From the NCBI RefSeq assembly GCF_013694105.1, contig NZ_JACEFG010000002.1, positions 682,001-746,000 of the forward strand: DNA of 64,000 nucleotides. Reading direction: 5' to 3'. The notes beneath the pieces are model-generated. The model ran no database searches. It saw only the letters and a list, made by a program, of their open reading frames with translations, and had not been told where the DNA came from. Below are positions 38,483-46,685 of the stretch, one piece after another. The stretch is from Halobacillus locisalis (GTDB lineage: Bacteria; Bacillota; Bacilli; Bacillales; Halobacillaceae). How positions within the stretch are numbered: the first letter of the stretch is position 1; each line of letters begins with the position of its first letter. Made by a program: the position numbers and the translations under genes.

Positions 38483-38743
38483 TGTAAAAACCAACTCATT
38501 AAAAGGTAACTGAATGGCTCTCTTTTTACGCGAGTCTGACCCACTTCCCTGTGTTGTACGTCCTGTAGTCACCATAACCTAAATGAATCTGTCGCTCTAA
38601 GTAAGTGGGCCAGGGGCAGGCACCCTGTGTGGAACAGTGCTTGAGGTAGTGTTCTGTAATTAAGTGCTTGAGCCACTCTGTGCTCAGTGGTTACATAATG
38701 TAGTGTTTTATCGTAATTTTTATATCTAGTGAGGTGAGTATAT

Positions 38744-39622
38744 ATTAAGAAAGTGAAGAAGGCGATTATTCCTGCGGCAGGTTTAGGGACACGGTTTCTT
38801 CCTGCAACGAAGGCGATGCCTAAGGAAATGCTGCCTATTGTTGATAAGCCAACGATTCAATACATATTAGAAGAAGCAATTGAATCAGGCATTGAAGATA
38901 TCATAATTGTAACCGGTAAAGGAAAGCGTGCGATTGAGGATCATTTTGATAAGAACTTTGAGCTTGAGGATAACCGATTACAGAAAGAGAAGTATGACCT
39001 TTTAGATAAAGTGAATGCCACTTCTAATGTAGAGATTCACTTCATTCGTCAGAAAGAACCAAAGGGCTTGGTCATGCGGTTTGGTGTGCGCGTAAGTTTA
39101 TTAACGATGAGCCGTTTGCCGTGCTTCTCGGTGATGACATTGTACAAGCAGAGAGACCTTGCCTTCGTCAGATGATGGATCAGTACGAAGAGACACTATC
39201 TTCAGTGATTGGTGTGCAGACCGTTAATAATGAAGAAACCCATCGTTATGGCATCACCGATTCTCAGCTACAAGATGGACGTCGTTATCAGGTTAATACG
39301 TTTGTAGAGAAGCCAGCACAAGGAACGGCTCCTTCTAACCTTGCGATTATGGGACGTTATATTTTGACTCCTGAAATCTTCATGTTCCTTGATAATCAGG
39401 AAAAGTTGTTGGTGGCGAGGTGCAGTTGACGGATGCGATTGAGAACTTGAACCAGATCCAGCGTGTGTTTGCTTATGATTTTTAAGGAAGACGCTTTGAT
39501 GTTGGGTAGAAGCTCAGGTTTGTGAAGACGACGCTCGAACTCGCGCTTGAGCGTGATGAGTTGAGCAGTGAAGTGTTGGAGTATTTGCAGGGTGTGGTCA
39601 GTGAGCAAGTGGTGAAAAGTTA
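38744..39622 (+). pseudogene. galU: Decayed second galU
   Basis: Closely related to the intact galU at 4443 (same [19 protein letters not shown] start). The expected start is ATT at about 38744 after AGGTGAG, perhaps a mutated ATG. The frame shifts after K-E-P-K-G-L near 39065, resumes as L-L-G-D-D-I-V-Q in another frame, shifts again near 39403 (E-K-L-L-V-A), and then has in-frame TAA after A-Y-D-F and TAG after F-D-V-G. At least two frameshifts and two stops, so not a functional enzyme. Confidence 0.92.
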
Positions 39623-39650
39623 AAGGTTGCTTTTAGAAGCAGCCTTTTGT
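39622..39650 (+). terminator. Terminator of the decayed galU
   Basis: AAAGGTTGCTT pairs with AAGCAGCCTTTT around TTAG. Confidence 0.65.
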
Positions 39651-39652
39651 GT

Positions 39653-40009
39653 GTGAAAAGGAACTAATATTTGAGACTTTACGATATGAAACTTTAATCG
39701 GGTGTAGTTGGTTCTAGCTCTTGCGAGATATTTCTAAATACTAACGACGTTGGACAAACTCTTTTCAGAGTTTAAGCGGTAGTAAAAGAAACCCTATCAT
39801 CTAGAATATAGCAGTATACATGCAACGGTATTGTCTCCTTTACCGATATCAATGGAGGCACTCGACTGTGCTGTGGGTTGGAAGATCACCTTAGATGCGT
39901 TTTGTTGTCATTAGTGTGGTGTGAGGTGGGGTTAAATGCCCTTTATTACATATTATTTATAAGTTCTATCCTTTCAAGGTTCTATATAATATAAAAGAAT
40001 GTGACGAAT
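39653..40009. other. Intergenic region, no gene seen
   Basis: All six frames are closed at short distance; no repeat family of the upstream region is present. It may hold remains of the sequence that separated the decayed galU from the pseudopilin. Confidence 0.4.
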
Positions 40010-40288
40010 ATGATTAAATCTACTAATGAAAAGGGCTTTACTTTGTTAGAAGTATTGTCTGTTTTGGTAATTGTTGCAATCATTTACTCTATTGCTGTTC
40101 CTGTGGTTTCTGGAGTAATTGAGATTGCAAGGGAAGGTCCTTGAGAGGATAGTAGGCTTATTACCGAGAAAGATTATGAGTGAGAGTTATCCTTGGAGGG
40201 ATTGGGTCATTCGGATGCTATGCTTAGTGTGCATAGTGAGGGTTCTTCTGATGGGGATGAAGAGGATAGTGATGTACCATTTTTATAA
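40010..40288 (+). pseudogene. Truncated type IV pseudopilin-like gene
   Basis: The ATG at 40010 begins M-I-K-S-T-N-E-K-G-F-T-L-L-E-V-L, a textbook prepilin peptidase site (G followed by F, Glu at +5) and hydrophobic helix, ending at TGA 40142 after 44 residues. Beyond the stop the same frame continues through a second TGA to an acidic tail (D-G-D-E-E-D-S-D-V-P-F-L) and a terminator at 40288, so this is a ComGC/pilin-like gene broken by two nonsense codons. No other pilus gene is nearby. Confidence 0.7.
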
Positions 40289-40311
40289 GGGCCTAAAGGG
40301 GCTCTTTTTTT
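40288..40311 (+). terminator. Terminator after the pseudopilin
   Basis: AGGGCC pairs with GGCTCT (one G-U pair), followed by seven T. Confidence 0.6.
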
Positions 40312-40568
40312 ACACATTGGATGGTCAAACGGAATTGACTATCGTGCTTAGAAAGACCGCTAAAAACCTCGCGCGATAGGGGGTTTGAGCACTTTCAGTG
40401 AAATTTATAGCTTGATTGAATGGTATTGTGCTGCATATAGGTAAAGAGGTGGCTATCGGGTATAGGTAACAATTTTAGTGGTTTAGTAGTTAGTTGCAAG
40501 AATAACAGATTCTAATTAAGTCCTAATCTACTAAAATATAAATTTAATTAGGGAAGGAAGTCTAGAAA

Positions 40569-41696
40569 ATGGAATCGACAAAAGTAAAAGAAAGAATATT
40601 CCTCTCTTCACCACATTTGAGTGATGAAGGTTATGAAATGCAATATGTTAAGGAAGCTTTTGATACAAACTGGATTGCTCCCCTTGGTGAAAATGTAAAT
40701 GGGTTTGAAAGGGAATTAGCTGAGAAGGTTGGTTCTAAATCCGCAGCAGCACTTTCTTCTGGAACAGCTGCTATTCATTTAGCCCTTAAAGCGGCAGGAG
40801 TTGGAGAAGGGGATATTGTATTCTGTTCAACACTTACATTCTCCGCTACTGCAAATCCAATCATTTATCAAAATGCCATTCCTGTTTTTATAGATAGTGA
40901 TTATGAAACGTGGAATATGAGTCCGAAAGCATTGGAAGAAGCGTTTGAAAAGTATCCAGAAGTGAAGGCAGTACTGGTCGTTCATTTATATGGTTTATCA
41001 GCAGATATGGACAAAATTATGGAAATCTGTAAGAAACACAACGTAGCGGTTATAGAAGATGCAGCGGAGTCGTTGGGTTCTTACTATAAAGGTAAGCATA
41101 CAGGGACTTTTGGTGACTATGGTATTTTCTCTTTTAATGGAAACAAGATTATCACTACCTCTGGTGGGGGGATGCTTGTTTCTAATAATGAAGAGAGAAT
41201 TGCGAAGGCAAGATTTTGGGCCACTCAATCCCGAGATCAATCAAGGCATTATCAACATAGTGAATTAGGGTTTAATTATAGGATGAGTAATGTTGTTGCT
41301 GGGATTGGTAGAGGGCAGCTTAAGGTGTTAGACCAGAGAGTTGCTAAGAAGAATTACATCTTTGAGTTCTATAAGAGAGAGCTTGGAGGGCTTGATGGTG
41401 TTGAATTCATGCCTAGTAATGATTGGGATGAACCGAATTATTGGTTAAGTTCAATGATATTAAGTGGACAAGTTAGACCAATTGACGTTATGGAAGCTCT
41501 TGAAAAAGAAAATATTGAGTCAAGGCCGGTTTGGAAACCGATGCATATGCAGCCATTCTTTGAGAAATATGATTTTGTTGGAACCGATGTTTCAGAGGAG
41601 TTATTTGAGAATGGTTTGTGTTTGCCTTCTGATACGAAGATAACAGTTGTACAGTTGGCGAAAATTGTAGAAATTATTAAAGGGTTGTGGGTTTAA
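40569..41696 (+). CDS. DegT/DnrJ/EryC1 sugar aminotransferase (EpsN/PglE type)
   Basis: 375 residues, normal for the family. PLP site: S-S-G-T-A-A-I-H-L-A near 65, D-A-A-E-S-L-G near 155 and the Schiff-base lysine K193 in F-N-G-N-K-I-I-T-T. It would transfer an amino group from glutamate to the 4-keto sugar made by the dehydratase at 36629, giving a UDP-4-amino-6-deoxy sugar. First gene of the AT-rich cassette; GGAAGG precedes the ATG; the sugar transferase overlaps its stop (TAATG). Confidence 0.93.
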   Translation: MESTKVKERIFLSSPHLSDEGYEMQYVKEAFDTNWIAPLGENVNGFERELAEKVGSKSAAALSSGTAAIHLALKAAGVGEGDIVFCSTLTFSATANPIIYQNAIPVFIDSDYETWNMSPKALEEAFEKYPEVKAVLVVHLYGLSADMDKIMEICKKHNVAVIEDAAESLGSYYKGKHTGTFGDYGIFSFNGNKIITTSGGGMLVSNNEERIAKARFWATQSRDQSRHYQHSELGFNYRMSNVVAGIGRGQLKVLDQRVAKKNYIFEFYKRELGGLDGVEFMPSNDWDEPNYWLSSMILSGQVRPIDVMEALEKENIESRPVWKPMHMQPFFEKYDFVGTDVSEELFENGLCLPSDTKITVVQLAKIVEIIKGLWV

Positions 41697-42301
41697 TGCA
41701 AAGTAATAGGAAGTTAAGCCTTTTTATTAAAAGAATAATAGACATATTAGGTAGTGGATTGGGATTATTAATCATATTACCATTATTTATCATTGTGATC
41801 ATACTTATTAAGGTTACAATGCCAGGCCCTATATTTTTTAAGCAGGATCGGGTGGGTAAGGATAAAAAGGCATTTCAAATACTAAAATTCAGAACTATGA
41901 AAGTAGATACAGAGGCTGAAAAAAACTTGGATTTTTCTAAAGATAAAAATCGCTTAACAACTTCAGGGAGAGTCTTAAGGAGAACAAAGGTAGATGAACT
42001 CCCACAACTTTTAAACGTATTTTCAGGTGACATGAGTTTAGTAGGTCCAAGACCAACAGTGGGGATTCAAGTAGATAATTACACTGAATTTCAGACTCAA
42101 AGACTTAATATGAGGCCGGGAATGACAGGTCTTGCACAAGTGAATGGAAACATCACATTACCTTGGAAACAAAGAATAGAATACGATGTCGAATATATTA
42201 GAAACTTTTCAATCTTATTAGATTGCAAAATCCTTATTAAAACTGTTGCGATTGTATTATTGGGTGAGAGAAAATTTAAAAAAGAGAAACATGGCATCTA
42301 A
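41696..42301 (+). CDS. Initiating phosphoglycosyl transferase (PglC/EpsL/WcaJ C-terminal type)
   Basis: 201 residues from ATG 41696, sharing one base with the previous stop. One N-terminal hydrophobic hairpin (about 12-38) and the catalytic pattern P-G-P-I-F-F-K-Q-D-R-V-G, K-F-R-T-M, K-V-D-E-L-P-Q-L-L-N-V, G-D-M-S-L-V-G-P-R-P. It moves a phospho-sugar from UDP to undecaprenyl phosphate, the first membrane step of repeat-unit assembly. The small size matches PglC, which uses diacetylbacillosamine; this fits the neighbouring genes. Confidence 0.93.
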   Translation: MQSNRKLSLFIKRIIDILGSGLGLLIILPLFIIVIILIKVTMPGPIFFKQDRVGKDKKAFQILKFRTMKVDTEAEKNLDFSKDKNRLTTSGRVLRRTKVDELPQLLNVFSGDMSLVGPRPTVGIQVDNYTEFQTQRLNMRPGMTGLAQVNGNITLPWKQRIEYDVEYIRNFSILLDCKILIKTVAIVLLGERKFKKEKHGI

Positions 42302-42359
42302 AAATGACATAGCATCTAGTGATTAGCAGTAAGTTTAGTGGTTTTGAGAGGAGAAAGCT

Positions 42360-43259
42360 ATGAGAGCAATATTAATAGGATCGGTTGGTTCAAGTAAAGT
42401 GGTCTTAGAAGAAATAATAAAAGTCAACTTTCCAATTGATATGGTATATTCATTGGATGAAAAATATTCGACAAATGTATCGGGGTATGAACCAATCCAT
42501 GAATTAGCGGAAGCTAATAATATTCCGTATCGAAAGTTTAGAAAAATAAATGATGCAGAGCATGTAAAAGAAATTCAAGAAATTAGCCCAGACTATATTT
42601 TTGTAATCGGATTATCTCAATTAGTTAAAAAAGATATTATTAGTGCTGCTAAGAAAGGAGTAATTGGATTTCATCCAACTGCCTTGCCAAAGTATAGGGG
42701 GAGAGCAGCTTTAGTCTGGCAGATATTATTAGGCGTGACTGATGCAAAATGTTCACTTTTCTTTATTGATGAGGGGATAGATTCAGGCGATATTATTGGA
42801 CAAGAAAGATATTCTATTAAAGAAACCGACTATGTTATAAATGTTATGAATAATTCTAGAGAAGCGCTAAGAACTTTAAGTAATAAGGTGTTACCTCAAA
42901 TTATGAATGAATCAATTCAACCTAAATCCCAAAATGAGGAAGAAGCTACCTACTTATTAAAAAGAACTCCTGAAGATGGGGAAATTAATTGGAGTAAGCC
43001 AATATCCGATATATATAGACTGATAAGAGCGACTTCAAAGCCGTTCCCAGGGGCATTTTCTGATTATGATGGTGAGAGTAAAACTATATTCTGGAGAGCT
43101 GAATGCTTAGAAAATAGTAAATATGTTGGTGTTCCGGGCCAAATAGCTAATATAACTGATGAGTATATTGATATTGTTTGTATTGATGGTCTTCTTCGTG
43201 TGCAAGAAATTGAAACAATTAACGACGTTAAATTTATCGTAGGACACAAGTTTAAATAA
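42360..43259 (+). CDS. Formyltransferase-family protein (sugar N-formyltransferase?)
   Basis: 299 residues. N-terminal formyltransferase Rossmann-like domain with G-F-H105-P-T-A-L-P-K-Y-R-G and D-E-G-I-D141-S-G-D-I-I, then a C-terminal domain like methionyl-tRNA formyltransferase (about 210-299, P-G-Q-I). His105 and Asp141 match the catalytic His and Asp, but the catalytic Asn two residues before the His is Gly103. Location among amino-sugar genes favours N10-formyl-THF-dependent formylation of a sugar amine over a tRNA role. GAGGAG precedes the ATG. Confidence 0.82.
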   Translation: MRAILIGSVGSSKVVLEEIIKVNFPIDMVYSLDEKYSTNVSGYEPIHELAEANNIPYRKFRKINDAEHVKEIQEISPDYIFVIGLSQLVKKDIISAAKKGVIGFHPTALPKYRGRAALVWQILLGVTDAKCSLFFIDEGIDSGDIIGQERYSIKETDYVINVMNNSREALRTLSNKVLPQIMNESIQPKSQNEEEATYLLKRTPEDGEINWSKPISDIYRLIRATSKPFPGAFSDYDGESKTIFWRAECLENSKYVGVPGQIANITDEYIDIVCIDGLLRVQEIETINDVKFIVGHKFK

Positions 43260-43279
43260 TAAAACTAGAGGTGAAAACA

Positions 43280-43930
43280 ATGAAGGTGTTAGTATTCGCG
43301 CCACACAACGATGATGAAGTTTTGGGTGTGGGTGGAACAATAGCTAAATATTCCGAACTAGGATACGAAATATACGTATGTGAGGTTACAAGTGGAGATA
43401 ACCCAGAAAGAGTCAAGCAAATTCAAGAGGAAGCTTTGAAAGCTCATAAAATATTAGGAGTAAAGGAAACAATTTTTTTAGGTCTACCTGTTGTGAAATT
43501 AAGACATACACCAACTGTAGATATCAATTCAAAGACACTAGAAGTAGTAGAAAAGATAAAGCCGAATTTGGTATTTGTTCCTCATAAAGGTGATATGCAC
43601 CAAGACCATGCTGAGGTAACTACTAGCGCGATGGTTGCTCTACGACCTTTTAATAATCCTCAGTTAAAGGCTATCTATGCCTATGAAACTTTATCTGAAA
43701 CTGAATGGAATACACCAACAATAGATAATGCTTTCATACCAAGTGTCTGGAGCGATATTACCGATACAATAGACCTTAAACTTCAAGCTATGGATTGCTT
43801 TATAACACAAGTTAAGGAGTTTCCACATCCTAGGTCTTTAGAGGCGATCGAAGCTCTTTCAAAATTAAGAGGTTCAACAGTTTGTGTGAAAAATGCTGAG
43901 AGTTTTATGTTGATGAGAAGCAATATATAG
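43280..43930 (+). CDS. PIG-L family deacetylase
   Basis: 216 residues from ATG 43280, after AGAGGTG. The zinc site P-H-N-D-D-E near 10 (PHxDD) and H-Q-D-H near 115 are both present. PIG-L/LmbE enzymes remove N-acetyl groups from GlcNAc derivatives. Between a formyltransferase and an acyltransferase it could strip an acetyl group so that another acyl group can be placed. Confidence 0.9.
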   Translation: MKVLVFAPHNDDEVLGVGGTIAKYSELGYEIYVCEVTSGDNPERVKQIQEEALKAHKILGVKETIFLGLPVVKLRHTPTVDINSKTLEVVEKIKPNLVFVPHKGDMHQDHAEVTTSAMVALRPFNNPQLKAIYAYETLSETEWNTPTIDNAFIPSVWSDITDTIDLKLQAMDCFITQVKEFPHPRSLEAIEALSKLRGSTVCVKNAESFMLMRSNI

Positions 43931-43957
43931 ATTAAACGGGTTTGGAGCTGAAACAAC

Positions 43958-44641
43958 ATGTTATCTATAAACGAGTGGTTGGGTCAAACATCTTCAAGAG
44001 AAAAGCTCATTGTTATTGGAGCAGGTAGCTTAGGGAAGTTAACAATTGATTGTGTACTGAAAAATAAGGACTATTTAGTAAATGATGTAGCTTTACTTGA
44101 TGATAACGAAGAAGTTCAAGGTAAAAATATACTGGGGATTCCGGTCATTGGTACAATTGAACAAGCTAAAGTTTTAAATGTAAAGGGAAATATAATATTT
44201 GTAATTGCTATTGCTAATAATAAAATAAGAAAAAAAATTGTTGAGGAAAATCCCGTATTGAATTATAGAAGTATCATTAGTAAAGAGGCAATTCTTTCTC
44301 CATTTTCGAAGGTTGGCGTAGGAAGTATTATTTTACCAGGTGTAGTAGTGGACCCTGAAGCTGATATAAAGGATCACGTGATTATTAATAAGGCATCGAC
44401 AATTGCACATGATGTTCTCCTTAAGAATTTTTCACAAGTTTCTCCAGGTGTTAACTTTGGTGGGGATGTTGAATTAGGTGAGTGTTCATTTATAGGATTA
44501 GGAGCTTCAGTATTGCCCAATGTAAAAATAAATGAAAATGTAGTTATAGGGGCAGGAGCAGTCGTAACTAAAGATATAGATATCATCAATTCTATATATG
44601 TAGGAAACCCTGCACAATTACTAAAGGAAACCTACAGCTAA
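43958..44641 (+). CDS. PglD/EpsM/NeuD-type sugar O/N-acyltransferase
   Basis: 227 residues. N-terminal Rossmann-like sugar-binding part (V-I-G-A-G-S-L-G-K-L) followed by a left-handed beta-helix with hexapeptide repeats (about 110-215: I-I-L-P-G-V-V-V, I-I-N-K-A-S-T-I-A-H-D, V-V-I-G-A-G-A-V-V-T-K-D). The His in I-A-H-D is the conserved catalytic base. It would acetylate the 4-amino sugar, completing the bacillosamine-type route. Confidence 0.9.
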   Translation: MLSINEWLGQTSSREKLIVIGAGSLGKLTIDCVLKNKDYLVNDVALLDDNEEVQGKNILGIPVIGTIEQAKVLNVKGNIIFVIAIANNKIRKKIVEENPVLNYRSIISKEAILSPFSKVGVGSIILPGVVVDPEADIKDHVIINKASTIAHDVLLKNFSQVSPGVNFGGDVELGECSFIGLGASVLPNVKINENVVIGAGAVVTKDIDIINSIYVGNPAQLLKETYS

Positions 44642-44650
44642 GAAAGTCAG

Positions 44651-44956
44651 GTGGATGTAATTAAAATAACTATTGTAGGGGGAGCAAGCTTTGTTGGATA
44701 CTGGGTTAAAGAGGAGTTTAAGGAGCAAGTGGCCCAATACTAAAATTAAAATAATTGACGCACCACCTCGGGACTTCCATTAATTACTAACAAATAAGGA
44801 CATTATAGACTTCTCCCCCTCAATTATAGTTATTAGTTTATACGATCTACGGATTTATAGCTCTTTATTTTATAGTGTTGAGAATAATGCGTTAATCAAC
44901 TCTTTAAATCGTATTATGGAAGTTTCAAAGGAACTGAGCTGTCAACTGGCTTAAAT
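44651..44956 (+). pseudogene. Relic of an NAD-dependent epimerase/dehydratase
   Basis: The first 30 codons from GTG 44651 read V-D-V-I-K-I-T-I-V-G-G-A-S-F-V-G-Y-W, a Rossmann start, then stop at 44743. Another frame continues K-I-K-I-I-D-A and F-S-P-S-I-I-V-I-S-L-Y-D ending with N-A-L-I-N-S-L-N-R-I-M-E-V-S-K-E, where epimerases have their helix after the third strand. Frameshifts and stops mark it as decayed. Confidence 0.5.
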
Positions 44957-45038
44957 TATTAATAAAAATAGTTAATTAAAAAAACTTTAATGTAATAGAA
45001 GTTGTTATCAAGCCTATAATACATATAACTTTTTTATT

Positions 45039-45427
45039 ATGCTTGAGTCACTGGGGCCTGTTGTTACTTTCCTCAGCATCAAATTATCAAGAAGAACAAA
45101 AGTAAGAATATCAAAAGTGGAAAGAGAGTTTATCTATTTTAAAAGGACTGTTCCAAAAATTATGCGTCATACATTAGTGAATACTGCCTATTCAGTGGTC
45201 TTATTAAAAACTAAAGAATAAGTATTAGTCATTTGTACAATATGATATATAGCTATTTAAGTAGAAATAGTATAGTTGAGTTTTTTGACGATAAATGCAC
45301 TTTTGCAAAAGTAAATGACACAAATTTAACGGAAGAAAATATTCGGTCGGCAATTTATGAAGATATAATAAAATATCTATCATGCTATAAAAGTAGTTCG
45401 AGGTGTACTGTAAATGATGATATCTAA
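45039..45427 (+). other. AT-rich remnant region with two short open frames
   Basis: Frames of 60 (45039) and 64 (45233) residues lack convincing ribosome binding sites and known similarity. The second overlaps the start of the next gene by 14 bases. They are more likely pieces of decayed genes than small proteins. Confidence 0.35.
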
Positions 45428-46664
45428 TAAAGTTGAGAATATTGTAATATTAAACCACCACGCCACAGCACCAGATACTGGTGGAGGAGGTAGACATTAC
45501 GAATTAGGTAAGAGTTTATCAGAAGCTGGTCATAATGTATGTGTGTTAGCTTCTTCATATGATAATGGAAAAAAAGAGTACCTCACCTATGAAAAAGTTA
45601 ATGAAGTTAAGTTTTCTGAAAGATTTAAGTTTATTAGATTTAAAACTGCACCTAGCTATAAAAGTACATTAGGGAGATTCCTGAATTATATAAACTATAA
45701 AAACTATGCGGGCGCGTATAGTAATTTTGGGGATACTCCCACAATTATAATTGCTTCTTCAGTTCATCCTTTAGCTTGGATAGCAGGCTATAAATTAAGT
45801 AAAAAGTATAATGCTAAATTTATAGTAGAAGTGAGAGATTTATGGCCTTTAACTATGTACGAAGACTTTTCAGGGTTAAAAAGAAAATTAGTGTTTAGTT
45901 ATTTGGAAAGCCTTGAGAAAAAGTATTATAGGCTAGCTGATGCAATTATCACTACCGCACCATTTGCATTTGAGTATATAGAGTCAAAATATAATATAGA
46001 CAAAAGTAAAGTACATTATATACCTCATGGTATTGACATAGAAAAATTCGATGATGAGCAAAAAATGTCCGATGATATCCTTTCAGAAGAGTTGAGTGAA
46101 GTATTAAACTCTTATTTTTGTGTTACTTATACTGGGGCACTTTCGAAAAGTGAAGGATTATCAACATTTGTTAAATCAGCAAAATTATTAGAACAATATA
46201 AAGATATAAAATTAGTTGTGGTCGGTGGTGGCCCAGAGAAAAATAAATTAGAAAAAATTATTGAAGAAAATAAACTAGAAAACGTAATTATATTTGGAAA
46301 GCAGCCCAGGAAATATATACCGTTAATTTTAAAAAAATCCAAAATATTATTTTGTGGTTTGATGGATCGAGAGGCATTTAAATATGGTATTAGCAAGAAT
46401 AAGTTTTATGATTATATGGCTTCAAATAAACCAATTATTTTTTGTTCAAACGTTCGTGGGAGCTTAATTACTAAAGCAGGAGCAGGTGTCACAATAAAAC
46501 CAGGTAACTCTGAAAATTTAGCTGAAAATATTATTAGTATATATAATAACTACGACAATGTTGGTGAAAAATTTGGATCAAACGGACGTCGATTTGCCGA
46601 AGAAAATCATACAGTAAAAATTGTATCTGATCAATTCTTAAATGTGATATCGCATGTTAAATAA
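45414..46664 (+). CDS. GT4-family glycosyltransferase (WbuB-like)
   Basis: 416 residues (ATG 45414, or 45417). N-terminal acceptor domain with G-G-G-G-R-H-Y-E-L-G-K-S-L and D-L-W-P; C-terminal donor domain with Y-T-G-A-L-S-K-S-E-G, V-V-G-G-G-P-E-K and F-G-K-Q-P. The GT-B E-x7-E motif is modified (D-R-E-A-F-K-Y-G-I-S-K-N-K). It adds a sugar to the lipid-linked repeat unit; donor unknown. Strongly AT-rich codons. Confidence 0.88.
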   Translation: MMISNKVENIVILNHHATAPDTGGGGRHYELGKSLSEAGHNVCVLASSYDNGKKEYLTYEKVNEVKFSERFKFIRFKTAPSYKSTLGRFLNYINYKNYAGAYSNFGDTPTIIIASSVHPLAWIAGYKLSKKYNAKFIVEVRDLWPLTMYEDFSGLKRKLVFSYLESLEKKYYRLADAIITTAPFAFEYIESKYNIDKSKVHYIPHGIDIEKFDDEQKMSDDILSEELSEVLNSYFCVTYTGALSKSEGLSTFVKSAKLLEQYKDIKLVVVGGGPEKNKLEKIIEENKLENVIIFGKQPRKYIPLILKKSKILFCGLMDREAFKYGISKNKFYDYMASNKPIIFCSNVRGSLITKAGAGVTIKPGNSENLAENIISIYNNYDNVGEKFGSNGRRFAEENHTVKIVSDQFLNVISHVK

Positions 46665-46685
46665 ATTAAAATTGAAGAGGTTGTT

